Shown here: piece by piece, positions 1 to 7,972 of the stretch
Layout: each line of letters begins with the position of its first letter
Position numbering within the stretch: position 1 is the stretch's first letter
Assembly (NCBI RefSeq): GCF_000819685.1
Contig: NZ_CDBR01000053.1
Coordinates: 1 to 64,000, forward strand
DNA: 64,000 nucleotides
Direction: 5' to 3'
Source of the DNA: Aeromonas allosaccharophila
GTDB taxonomy: Bacteria; Pseudomonadota; Gammaproteobacteria; Enterobacterales; Aeromonadaceae
Position numbers and translations under genes: made by a program
Notes under the pieces: model-generated
The model's database searches: none
The model's input: the letters and a program-made list of their open reading frames with translations, nothing else
Told to the model about the DNA's origin: nothing

Positions 1-634
1 ACATCCAGTCGGCCCCTAATTTGGGATTGAGGTCTATATCGACTTCATCCTCATAAAACACCGGATTAGCGGCATCACAACGGGCCAGCGCAGCGTCGAT
101 ATCCGCCATTTTCTCCTGATAGGCCGGGTCTTTTATCCGCAAGGTTGGCACGGGCCTTCGCCAGACAATGCCCATACGAGGTAACCATCGGCGGAGCGTG
201 GAGGCTGCCATATTGAGACCTGTTAACCGATTGATTTGGATAGCCAATAGTTCGGTACACCAGCGGCTGCGCTGATAACCAAAATCTTGCGGAGAAAACT
301 GCATGAGCAGCACCAGTAAGGTGACAATCTTGGAGACAGGTAAGACCGGGGCACGGCCAGCCGGTAAGGCTTCTAACGCACCCACACCTTCATCCCGATA
401 CCACCGCAAGCCAATGCCGATGGTCGAACGAGCAGCGCCGGTAAGGTGATGAACATCAGTGATCGTGCATCCTTCATGTAACAGCAAAATGGCCATCAAG
501 CGACGAGCATGCCCTTTATCACGGGTGGCATGGATGATTTTATGAATGCGGCGCCGTTGTGGTCGTGACAGGGGGGGATAGGCATCGACGCAGTCTTTTG
601 GGTGTGGCTTGTTTTGTTTGGCGACTAATGAGAT
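1..634 (-). CDS. IS630-family transposase, C-terminal part beyond the window
   Basis: A minus-strand frame is open from a TAG just upstream of position 670 down to the left edge. It encodes an N-terminal helix-turn-helix segment (about 495-360; DKGHARRLMAILLLHEG, ITDVHHLTGAARSTIG). A linker (LEALPAGRAPVLP, QDFGYQRSRWCTELLAIQ) follows, and then the start of the catalytic core, FYEDEVDIDLNPKLGADWM, at 2-58. That last motif holds the first acidic residue of the DDE/DEDD core and is typical of IS630/Tc1-mariner transposases. No ATG, GTG or TTG lies in frame near the 5' end. Either the start is a rare codon (ATC at 634, with a purine-rich stretch 20-30 bases upstream) or the N-terminus is altered. 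The element's terminal repeats cannot be placed because one end is outside the window. Family call is firm; start is not. Confidence 0.85.
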   Translation of the reverse strand, partial: MSLVAKQNKPHPKDCVDAYPPLSRPQRRRIHKIIHATRDKGHARRLMAILLLHEGCTITDVHHLTGAARSTIGIGLRWYRDEGVGALEALPAGRAPVLPVSKIVTLLVLLMQFSPQDFGYQRSRWCTELLAIQINRLTGLNMAASTLRRWLPRMGIVWRRPVPTLRIKDPAYQEKMADIDAALARCDAANPVFYEDEVDIDLNPKLGADWM

Positions 635-670
635 CGCACAAACTGGACTGAGTTCCCTTCCTCCAGTGAT

Positions 671-1045
671 CTACTATTCGTAACAGCTATTTAGGCTTAC
701 TTATTGCTAAACGGATAGGCACTGGCTTGTCACATGATGTTGAACGTATGGTAGAGGTGTGAGTTCAAGGTTTATATAGCGGATCTCAGAGTTAGTTTGC
801 TGGATACTGAACTGGAAATTAATGAGTCTTGAAATACCGACGTTTCTTGAACACAAGATGGTAATCACCTCTCTACCCAGAAGATCTGCATCCCAGCCTG
901 TTGGTTATTGATAGTGACAGGCATTCGATCTTGCTGGTGAAAATTAAGAAAAAAAGAACGTTAATATAGAAAAATGTATGTTGTCGGGAATTGTCCATGC
1001 TATTCTGAAGCGGTATCCCTGTAACCGATTTTTTGTGAGGAAATA
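671..1045. other. AT-rich region between the transposase and hns
   Basis: This stretch of about 375 bp is clearly richer in A and T than its surroundings and contains no convincing reading frame. It must hold the hns promoter and probably the outer end of the IS630 element. A GTGAGG ribosome-binding sequence lies at 1035-1040, just before hns. I could not pick a single promoter with confidence. Confidence 0.5.
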
Positions 1046-1456
1046 ATGAACGAGTTTCTGAAAGTTCTGCTGAACATTCGCAGTCTGCGTGCGGCTATTC
1101 GTGAGCTGCCGTTTGAGCAACTGCTGGAAGCTAAAGAGAAGTTTGACCTGGTTTACCAAGAGCGCGCCGATTCTGTTGAACAGGAGCGTGCTGAACAGGA
1201 AGAGCGTCAGCGCAAGCTGAATGAATTCACCGAAATGCTGCAGCAGGCTGGTATTGATCCTCGCGAGCTGTTGGCGACTGCCGCTGCTCCGGCTGCTGCG
1301 ACTGGCGCTGCCAAGAGCAAGCGTGCTCCGCGTCCGGCTAAATACAAGTACGAAGAAGATGGCCAGGAAAAAACTTGGACCGGTCAAGGCCGTATGCCGA
1401 AAGCCATTGCTGCTCAGGTAGCACTGGGTAAAGACCTGAACGATTTCCTGATCTAA
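1046..1456 (+). CDS. hns: H-NS-family nucleoid-associated silencer protein
   Basis: This 136-residue protein has the normal H-NS length. Residues 1-80 form the charged coiled-coil oligomerisation domain. A short Ala-rich linker follows (about residues 82-96). The C-terminal DNA-binding domain carries TWTGQGRMP at residues 110-118, whose QGR core (114-116) inserts into the minor groove of AT-rich DNA, and it ends in the typical LNDFLI. H-NS family proteins silence horizontally acquired, AT-rich genes and shape the nucleoid. The gene is monocistronic, with a strong terminator just downstream. Aeromonads can carry paralogues (StpA or Hha-associated types) that sequence alone cannot exclude here. 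Confidence 0.95.
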   Translation: MNEFLKVLLNIRSLRAAIRELPFEQLLEAKEKFDLVYQERADSVEQERAEQEERQRKLNEFTEMLQQAGIDPRELLATAAAPAAATGAAKSKRAPRPAKYKYEEDGQEKTWTGQGRMPKAIAAQVALGKDLNDFLI

Positions 1457-1476
1457 TTCGTCAGGTTCTGAGATTG

Positions 1477-1508
1477 AATAATGCCGCCCTTGGGCGGCAT
1501 TATTTTTT
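1477..1508 (+). terminator. Rho-independent terminator of hns
   Basis: A perfect 13-bp stem (AATAATGCCGCCC / GGGCGGCATTATT) with a 2-base loop is followed by a T run. It lies 20 bases after the hns stop codon. Confidence 0.95.
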
Positions 1509-1998
1509 GCCGTTTTACTCATGGTTATCCAATCCACCTCTCCGCCTCACTGTTATCTACATCCTCGCTTGTATCCTTTTTACCGTCGTTTCACCACACT
1601 GTTACTTTCCTCAATATCACGCGTTGTTTGCGATTAATTTCGTCGTGCGGCTCACCAGCGCAATATCGCTATTTGTATGCGTCGTGCAGATAGCTGTTTC
1701 GGGAATGCTTCTCACGATTCACGGGGCGCTGCTCGGCAAAGAGAAAGTCCTCTGCTGATGGAATATACGTTAACCGTTATCTCTGCAGGGCGCGTTCTGG
1801 ATGAAAACTGCCGTAAGGTATTGCCGAGATGGTCTGTCGATGCACGGAATTGGCTGCGCTGCTATTACAGTCCCTTGTACAGTCCCTTGATGATGGGCAA
1901 TGGAGTTCGGCTGCCGTGTGGGAGAGGGAATTCTGTGCGGTCTATGGCGATGATATTCCCCAATCTGCAGGTAGAGTGGGGAATATCTGGGGGAAGTG
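1509..1998. other. Unassigned 490-bp stretch between hns and the outer membrane factor gene
   Basis: No gene is recognisable. The longest frame (an ATG at 1758 reading to 2060) overlaps the end of the neighbouring minus-strand gene and resembles no family I know. A second frame from 1829 has more protein-like composition (SLVQSLDDGQW, VWEREFCAVYGDD), so the region could be a decayed, frameshifted gene. A perfect 10-bp inverted repeat, GATATTCCCC / GGGGAATATC, lies at 1951-1960 and 1977-1986. A 12-base direct repeat of the type CAGTCCCTTG(T/A) occurs near 1868-1891. Confidence 0.4.
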
Positions 1999-3363
1999 TT
2001 ATCGGGGCGTCACGCTATCGCTGCCACCCAGGGCGCGATAGATTTTGGCCGTGGTGGTGAGCTGCTCTTTTTGCTGTGCCAGCAGGCTCTGCTGGGCATC
2101 CCACAGCCGGTTCTGCTCATCAAGCCAGGCTTGCACACCGGTCGCACCCGCCTGGAAGCGAGCCTTGGCCAGTCGTTCGGCCTCCCGGGCATAACTCAGC
2201 TGCTCCTGCAGATAATCGAGTCGCTGCTGGCCATAGTGGCGTGCGGCCAGATTGTCTTCCACCTCCACCAGTGCGGTGTAGAGCTGTTTGCGAAACTCGG
2301 TTTCAGCGATCTGGTAATCCAGCTCTGAGCTTTCGATGGCGAGCTGGGTGCGGTTGTATTCAAGGAAGGGGAGGGCAAGGCTGGCTCCCAGCGTACCGAC
2401 CGGATTTTGCAGCACCTGCGCTAATCTATCGGATGCGGTGCTGGCGCTGCCGGTCAGGGTCAGGCTGGGGTAGAAGCTGGTGCGGATCTCGTCCCCCTTT
2501 GCCAGCGTCTTGCGCAGCCGCAATTCGGCCGCTTTGACATCGGGGCGGCGAGCCAGCACATCGGCTGGAATACCCACCGCAAGTTCAGGAATGGTCTGCT
2601 TTGCAAGGGACGCGGGTGCATACTCCAGCGGCCCGCTGCTGCGGCCCAGCAACAGACGCAGGGCATTGCGAGCTTGCTCCTGCAGCGCCTTGAGGGAGGC
2701 CAGCTCAGCCTGTTTGCCTGCCAGTTGCTGGCGTGCCTGCGCCAGATCGAGTCGGGTGATGGCGCCTGCCTGGTATTTGGTTTGGGTCAGCTGCTCGGTT
2801 CGCGTCAGGTTGGCCAGCTGCTGTTCTCCGAGTGCGATGGCAGAGCCGAGATAGCCGAGCTGCCAATACTGCTCCAGAGTATTGCCGATCAGCAGGAGTC
2901 GGGTGCTGGCGAGATCCTGCTCGCTTGCTGCCGCTTCCCAGCTTGCCTGATCTCGTACCGAGGCAAGCTTGCCCCACAAATCCACTTCGTAACTGAGGCT
3001 CAGAGAGGGGCCCAGGCTGTTGGTGGCCTTGCCACTTTTCAGATCCTTGTTGCCAGTTGCGCCTATAGAGCCATTGACCGAGGGGGTGAGGTTGGTATCG
3101 GCCAGCTCGGTGCCCAGTCGGGCGCTTTTGAGCTTGAGGGCCGCCACACGCATGTCCGGGTTAGCGGCCAGAACCGCCTCGACCAATTTGTCGAGCTGGG
3201 GATCATGAAATGCCCGCCACCAGGGACCAGCCTGCGTAGCCAGTTGGGTGCCCTCTGCCTGTTGCCATGTGGGGGCGATCGCCAGCTCGGGTCTTTGATA
3301 GGTGCTGTGCTGACTGCAGCCGCTGAGGGCCATAGAGAGAGCCAGCCAGGAGAGTTTGTGCAT
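1999..3363 (-). CDS. TolC/NodT-family outer membrane factor lipoprotein
   Basis: This 454-residue outer membrane channel subunit has a short signal peptide ending in a lipobox, LSG with Cys16 as the lipidated residue. Two outer-membrane-efflux-protein repeats follow (about residues 55-235 and 260-440), rich in long Ala/Gln/Leu helices. PADVLARRPDV near residue 270 is the conserved NodT-family motif. The gene starts 2 bases after macB ends, so it is the last gene of a macA-macB-OMF operon. It should provide the outer membrane exit duct for that MacAB pump, as CusC/OprM-type lipoproteins do for RND pumps. Its dedicated pairing with MacB is inferred from position. Confidence 0.9.
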   Translation of the reverse strand: MHKLSWLALSMALSGCSQHSTYQRPELAIAPTWQQAEGTQLATQAGPWWRAFHDPQLDKLVEAVLAANPDMRVAALKLKSARLGTELADTNLTPSVNGSIGATGNKDLKSGKATNSLGPSLSLSYEVDLWGKLASVRDQASWEAAASEQDLASTRLLLIGNTLEQYWQLGYLGSAIALGEQQLANLTRTEQLTQTKYQAGAITRLDLAQARQQLAGKQAELASLKALQEQARNALRLLLGRSSGPLEYAPASLAKQTIPELAVGIPADVLARRPDVKAAELRLRKTLAKGDEIRTSFYPSLTLTGSASTASDRLAQVLQNPVGTLGASLALPFLEYNRTQLAIESSELDYQIAETEFRKQLYTALVEVEDNLAARHYGQQRLDYLQEQLSYAREAERLAKARFQAGATGVQAWLDEQNRLWDAQQSLLAQQKEQLTTTAKIYRALGGSDSVTPR

Positions 3364-3365
3364 CG

Positions 3366-5324
3366 TTATTCCCTCGCCAGTGCGACAACAGGGTCGAGCC
3401 GCGCCGCATTGCGTGCCGGCAGGTAACCAAACAGGATCCCGATGAGTGACGAGCAGCCAAAGGCCATCAGGATGGAGAAGAGCGAGAACTGCATCTTGAT
3501 GGAGTCCACCAGCAGTGAAAAGAGCGCACCAATGCCTAGCGAGAGGCCGACGCCGAAGATCCCCCCCAGCAGGCTGACCATCACGGCTTCAATCAGGAAT
3601 TGCTGCAGGATGTCCGACTGGCGGGCGCCCACGGCCATGCGAATGCCGATCTCGCGGGTGCGCTCCACTACCGACACCAGCATGATGTTCATCACGCCCA
3701 CCCCGCCGACGATCAGCGAGATCACCGCGATGGCCGAGACCATCAGGGTCATGGTAGCGGTGGTTTTCTCCACCGATTTGATGATGCTGTCGCTGCTGAA
3801 GGTGAAGAAATCCTTTACCCCGTGGCGCTTGGTGATCAGCTCGATCACCGCCTGCTCGGCCAGTGCCGGTTGTACCCCATCCTTGACCCGAATGGTGATC
3901 TGGCTGAAGTGGTGCTGCGAGATGAGGCGACTCATCACCGCGCTGTAGGGCAGCCAGATATTGACCGACTGGCTGGTGGGACCGAAGCCGGTCTCCTGCG
4001 AAACCACCCCGACAATCCGTACCGGCAGGGTGCCGACCAGTACTACCTTGCCGACCGGATCATCCTTGCCAAGCAGGCTGGTGATGCTCTTCTTGTCCAC
4101 CACGGCGACGGCGGCACGCTGCTGGATATCTTGCCACTCCAGTAAGCGACCACTGACCAGCGTCATCCCCTTCACTTTGAAATAGTCGTTACCGACCCCG
4201 GTCACGTTGCCGCTGTTGGTCTTGTTGCGATAGCGCAACTGGCCGGAGCTGCCAATCTCGGGGCTGGCGCCCGCAAGATAGGGTTGCCCCAGCAGGGCAT
4301 CGAGATCCCCCTTGTTGAGGGTCTGGATGCTGGCCATCTTCTCATCGCCCCACCCCTTGCCCGGGAAGATTTCGATGGTGTTGGTGCCCATTGCATTGAT
4401 CTGGTCGATCACCTTGGCGCGCGCCCCCTGACCAAGGGCAACCACGCTCACCACGGCGGCGATACCGATGATGATGCCGAGCATGGTGAGGAAGGTGCGC
4501 ATCCGGTGGGCGAGCATGGCATGCATCGCCATGCGTCCCGCTTCCCGATAGCGATCCCAGTCGTGGCCCATGGCGCCTTTATTGGGCGTCACTGTTGTGG
4601 TTGGGGCCAACCCGGCCGTTTGGCGCGGGCCGCTATCTTGCTCTACCCGACCATCCTTGAGTGTAATGATCCGGTCGGCATGGCTGGCCACGTCCATATC
4701 GTGGGTGACCAGAATGATGGTGTGGCCCTGGGCGTGCAGCTCCTTGAGGATCGCCATCACCTCCTTGCCGCTCTGGCTATCCAGCGCGCCGGTCGGTTCA
4801 TCGGCGAGGATCACCTCGCCGCCATTGGCCAGCGCCCGGGCGATACTGACCCGCTGCTGCTGACCGCCGGAGAGCTGACCCGGGGTATGGTGGCTGCGAT
4901 CGCGCAGTCCCAGTCTGTCTAGCAGCTGGCGCGCACGCGCCTGGCGATCCGGGCGGCTGGTGCCGGCATAGACGGCGGGGATCTCCACGTTGGCGGCGGC
5001 ATCGAGATGGGGCAGCAGGTGGTAGCGCTGAAAGATAAAACCGAAGTGATGGCAGCGCAGCCTGGCCAGCGCCAATGCATCCATGGTGGCGGTGTCCTGA
5101 CCGCGAAACAGATACTGGCCGCTGCTCGGGCTATCCAGACAACCCAGCAGGTTCATCAGGGTCGACTTGCCGGAGCCGGATGCGCCGACAATGGCGATCA
5201 TCTCTCCTGCCGCGATAGTGAGGTCGAGAGGGTGGAGCACGGTGACTTCGCTGTCGCCGCTCTGGTAGCGTCGCTCGACCCCTTTCAGCTGGATCAACGG
5301 CAGCTGGCTCAGGGGCTCACTCAT
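3366..5324 (-). CDS. macB: MacB-type ABC export ATPase/permease
   Basis: This is a fused ATPase and FtsX-type permease of 652 residues, the usual MacB length (E. coli 648). The ATPase domain has Walker A GASGSGKST (47-55), signature LSGGQQQR (151-158) and Walker B VILADEPT (171-178). The first membrane helix is near residues 282-305. A large periplasmic core follows, then three C-terminal helices and the usual ending ARLDPVVALARE. MacB drives a tripartite pump that moves substrates from the periplasm to the exterior, such as macrolides and heat-stable peptides in E. coli. The start overlaps the macA stop by 4 bases (ATGA), indicating translational coupling. Confidence 0.95.
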   Translation of the reverse strand: MSEPLSQLPLIQLKGVERRYQSGDSEVTVLHPLDLTIAAGEMIAIVGASGSGKSTLMNLLGCLDSPSSGQYLFRGQDTATMDALALARLRCHHFGFIFQRYHLLPHLDAAANVEIPAVYAGTSRPDRQARARQLLDRLGLRDRSHHTPGQLSGGQQQRVSIARALANGGEVILADEPTGALDSQSGKEVMAILKELHAQGHTIILVTHDMDVASHADRIITLKDGRVEQDSGPRQTAGLAPTTTVTPNKGAMGHDWDRYREAGRMAMHAMLAHRMRTFLTMLGIIIGIAAVVSVVALGQGARAKVIDQINAMGTNTIEIFPGKGWGDEKMASIQTLNKGDLDALLGQPYLAGASPEIGSSGQLRYRNKTNSGNVTGVGNDYFKVKGMTLVSGRLLEWQDIQQRAAVAVVDKKSITSLLGKDDPVGKVVLVGTLPVRIVGVVSQETGFGPTSQSVNIWLPYSAVMSRLISQHHFSQITIRVKDGVQPALAEQAVIELITKRHGVKDFFTFSSDSIIKSVEKTTATMTLMVSAIAVISLIVGGVGVMNIMLVSVVERTREIGIRMAVGARQSDILQQFLIEAVMVSLLGGIFGVGLSLGIGALFSLLVDSIKMQFSLFSILMAFGCSSLIGILFGYLPARNAARLDPVVALARE

Positions 5325-6484
5325 AGCATCACCGCCATCTCATCATTGGCGGCGGGGGCACCGTGATTGAGCTGCACCTCCTCCTTCTCGGTCAGACCGC
5401 TGACCACTTCAATGCGGATCTCGTCCTTCATACCGGTCTTGATATGACGGGTTTCGGTTGTCTCATCGTCCTTGATCACGGTGACTTCATACTCGTTGTC
5501 GGCCAGCTTTTTGCCAAGGGCAGTTTGCGGCACAGTGAGTACCTGCTTGCGCTCGCCGAGCACTATGGTCACCTGAGTGGTCATTGCCACCCGCAGGGTA
5601 TGGTCGGGATTGGGCACATCGAACAGGGCGTAATAGTAGACGGCCGCATTATTGGTGGTGGTGCCTGTGGTGGCCTGATCGTTGATGTTGGTAGGCGCTA
5701 ACTCCACGGCGCGCAGCGTGCCCTGATAGCGGGTATCCGGATCGCCGATCAGGGTGAAGTAGACCGGCATGCCGGTTTTGACCTTGGTGACATCGGCTTC
5801 GGAGATCTGCGCCTTGACCGTCATAGTCTCGAGGTTGGCCAGCTTGAGCACGGTCGGCACCGTCTGGCTGGCTGCCAGGGTCTGCCCCTGACGGGTCACA
5901 ATGCTGATGACGGTGCCATCCATCGGCGCCAGGATCTTGGTGTAGCCCAGCTCGGTCTTGGCCCGATCAACCTTGATCAGGGCGCTGTCGATATTGGCCT
6001 GACTGTTTTGCAGTTCGGCGCGGGTGACAGCCAGCAGTGCCTCGGCACTCTCCAGATCGGCCCGGGAGCTCGCCTCCTGCCTGAACATCTGCTGCTGGCG
6101 TCGCCAGGCGAGCTCGTTCTGTTTGAGTTGCGCTTGCTTGATCTTGAGCTGGGCGCGGTTGCTGGCGAGCTCCGCCTCGGCTGTCTTGAGGTTGTTCTGG
6201 GCAATCAGGGGATCGATCTCGGCCAGCAGGTCTCCCTGTTTAACTTGATCACCGGCCTCAACCGCCAGCTTGGTGACCTGACCGGAGACCTGGGCCCCCA
6301 CATCCACCTGCTCAACAGCCTGCAATACGCCACTGGCCAGTACGGTCTGGGCAATATCCTCGCGGGTCACCTGAGCGGTCAGCATCGCCTTGGGTGGCTG
6401 ACTTGGCCAGAGCAGCCAGCCGAGGAGCACCACGGCGATCAGGATGGTGATGGCCAGGGTTCTCTGCTTGCGGGTTATGTTCAT
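5321..6484 (-). CDS. macA: MacA-type periplasmic adaptor of an ABC efflux pump
   Basis: This 387-residue membrane fusion protein has an N-terminal signal anchor (residues 9-26). It then shows a split lipoyl domain (DVGAQVSGQVTKLAVEAGDQV and the matching half ILAPMDGTVISIVTRQGQT), an alpha-helical hairpin between them (about residues 85-165), and beta-barrel and membrane-proximal domains. MacA stimulates MacB ATPase activity and bridges it to the outer membrane channel. It is the first gene of a three-gene minus-strand operon with macB and the OMF lipoprotein. No promoter could be assigned with confidence in the 250 bp upstream. Confidence 0.95.
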   Translation of the reverse strand: MNITRKQRTLAITILIAVVLLGWLLWPSQPPKAMLTAQVTREDIAQTVLASGVLQAVEQVDVGAQVSGQVTKLAVEAGDQVKQGDLLAEIDPLIAQNNLKTAEAELASNRAQLKIKQAQLKQNELAWRRQQQMFRQEASSRADLESAEALLAVTRAELQNSQANIDSALIKVDRAKTELGYTKILAPMDGTVISIVTRQGQTLAASQTVPTVLKLANLETMTVKAQISEADVTKVKTGMPVYFTLIGDPDTRYQGTLRAVELAPTNINDQATTGTTTNNAAVYYYALFDVPNPDHTLRVAMTTQVTIVLGERKQVLTVPQTALGKKLADNEYEVTVIKDDETTETRHIKTGMKDEIRIEVVSGLTEKEEVQLNHGAPAANDEMAVML

Positions 6485-6680
6485 CGATCACCTGAATGGA
6501 AACGGAAAAGGGTTGTGCGCGGCGATTATCCTGCAGCAAAGCCCGGGTAAATAACAGCCGCAAATATGTAAGAAAAGTTATGGGGTTAACTGTCAATAAG
6601 CCGTGAAAGGAATACGCGAGAGAGAGGAGGGGGGCAAGTTGGTCCGTAAGAGGAGAGGGAGTGCGGCTGGTTGCTGTGAT

Positions 6681-6710
6681 GAAAAAAGCCCTGCACAGAG
6701 GCTGGGCTTT
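6681..6710 (-). terminator. Terminator downstream of ppaC
   Basis: Read on the minus strand, AAAGCCC and GGGCTTT form a stem, followed by a run of T. It begins about 25 bases after the ppaC stop. Confidence 0.8.
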
Positions 6711-6734
6711 GGAATAGGTTATGGCGAGTGAGGA

Positions 6735-7625
6735 TCAGGCTTTGGCCAGCAGATCCATCACCCAGGGCAGACCCTGTTTCTTGCGGCTGACAAAGCCCGG
6801 GTGGTAGCTGGACTCTGCCGGTACTTTCGGGTGCGCAGTAAAGTAGATGCGGCTGGCGGCAGCCGTCAGGTCAGTCACCATCAGTACGAAGAAGTCGAGC
6901 CCTTCGCTCGCCACACGCTGGGTCATCTCCTGCTGCAGCGCCGGCAGTTGCTCGGCCAGTTGCTGTTCGCTGCCCACTTCGATCTGGCTCATGATGAAGT
7001 TGTAACCTTCCGCCTGGAACGCTTTCTCATCCTGCTGCAGCAGTTGAGCCGGAGTCAGGCCGCTCAGGTCGGTTTTTGCCATCAGCAGCTGTTGGCCGAA
7101 CTCGGCCAGCGACACTTCGGCCAGCGGCGCCAGACGCTCACAAGCGATCTTGTCCTGCTCGGTGGTGGTCGGCGAGGTGAGACAGAGTGTGTCGCTCATG
7201 ATGGCACCCAGCATCAGGCGAGCCTGGCTGCGGGTCACGGTACCTTGCTGACTCAGCAGATCGAAGGCGATGGTGCAGGTGCAGCCGACGGCACGGATCC
7301 AGGCATCCAGCGGAGACTGGGTGACCAGAGTGCCGAGACGGTGGTGGTCCACCAGACCCAGTACATTGGCTTGTGCCAGTGTGGCGGGGCCCTGTTCCAG
7401 ATCACTGAAATCCACCAGCCAGACATCTTCACCGGTCAGATCTTTGGTCAGCAACTCGGGTTCGCTGACGCCAGCCTGCTCCAGAATAAAACGGGTTTCG
7501 GTGCGCAGGTCACCCAGACGCCATGGGGTGGCCTGACGGCCCTGGCCATTGAGCCAGTCGGTGATAACCAGCGCACTGCAGATACTGTCGCTATCAGGAT
7601 TCTTGTGACCAAAAACGTGGATCAT
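6735..7625 (-). CDS. ppaC: Manganese-dependent inorganic pyrophosphatase (DHH family)
   Basis: This 296-residue family II pyrophosphatase hydrolyses pyrophosphate to phosphate in the cytoplasm with Mn2+. The N-terminal DHH domain shows HKNPDSDS (His7, Asp11, Asp13), Asp72 in VDFSD and the DHH triad at 93-95. The C-terminal DHHA2 domain ends with the substrate-binding SRKKQ motif near residue 284. I chose the ATG at 7625 over a TTG two codons upstream because GAGG sits 8 bases before the ATG and too close to the TTG. Family II enzymes are scattered in gammaproteobacteria, notably Vibrio and Aeromonas. The gene has its own terminator, so it is probably a single transcript, possibly with read-through from recN. 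Confidence 0.95.
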   Translation of the reverse strand: MIHVFGHKNPDSDSICSALVITDWLNGQGRQATPWRLGDLRTETRFILEQAGVSEPELLTKDLTGEDVWLVDFSDLEQGPATLAQANVLGLVDHHRLGTLVTQSPLDAWIRAVGCTCTIAFDLLSQQGTVTRSQARLMLGAIMSDTLCLTSPTTTEQDKIACERLAPLAEVSLAEFGQQLLMAKTDLSGLTPAQLLQQDEKAFQAEGYNFIMSQIEVGSEQQLAEQLPALQQEMTQRVASEGLDFFVLMVTDLTAAASRIYFTAHPKVPAESSYHPGFVSRKKQGLPWVMDLLAKA

Positions 7626-7666
7626 AGACAAAGCCTCACAATTGGATACCCATAAAGGGGGGCAAC

Positions 7667-7695
7667 ACTATGCGAAATCCGCTGCATGAAGGCAA
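7667..7695 (-). promoter_or_regulatory. Possible sigma-70 promoter of ppaC
   Basis: On the minus strand TTGCCT (-35) and CATAGT (-10) are separated by 17 bases, with four of six matches in each box. The site lies about 40 bases before the ppaC start. The fit is moderate only. Confidence 0.3.
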
Positions 7696-7784
7696 CCGGA
7701 TCCACGCCCATGTTGCTGCCAGCTTCGCCTAACTCGCCATTTTATTGATCTGGGTCGGTAATCCTGACGCGAGTTCGGTTCTCA

Positions 7785-7861
7785 CTATTGGCTATTGGCT
7801 ATTGGCTATTGGCTATTGGCTATTGGCTATTGGCTATTGGCTATTGGCTATTGGCTATTGG
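7785..7861. repeat. Eleven perfect tandem copies of the heptamer CTATTGG
   Basis: The unit CTATTGG is repeated eleven times without a single change, followed by a broken twelfth copy (CTATTTG). The tract lies in the 347-bp gap between the 3' end of recN and the 5' end of ppaC, both on the minus strand. That is 160-236 bp upstream of the ppaC start. Such a short perfect array is prone to slipped-strand changes in copy number. No gene is encoded in it. Confidence 0.98.
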
Positions 7862-7972
7862 CTATTTGACTGACTGCGAGGAAAGCGGTACTCGCAGTCA
7901 ACATGTTTGGTCACTCCTATTAGTCGCCATCGCTGCAAATCGGCTTTATGGCCTGATTCAGCATGGCCTGAT

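Noticed and set aside
944..1537. Long minus-strand frame opposite hns
   Set aside because: It is antisense to a clear H-NS gene and begins inside the hns terminator; composition is that of a codon shadow.
1677..2060. Plus-strand 127-residue frame between hns and the outer membrane factor gene
   Set aside because: It overlaps the end of the neighbouring gene, has no recognisable family and a poor ribosome site; kept only as an unassigned region.
7785..7861. Tandem array considered as a CRISPR
   Set aside because: The unit is 7 bp with no spacers; it is a simple tandem repeat.
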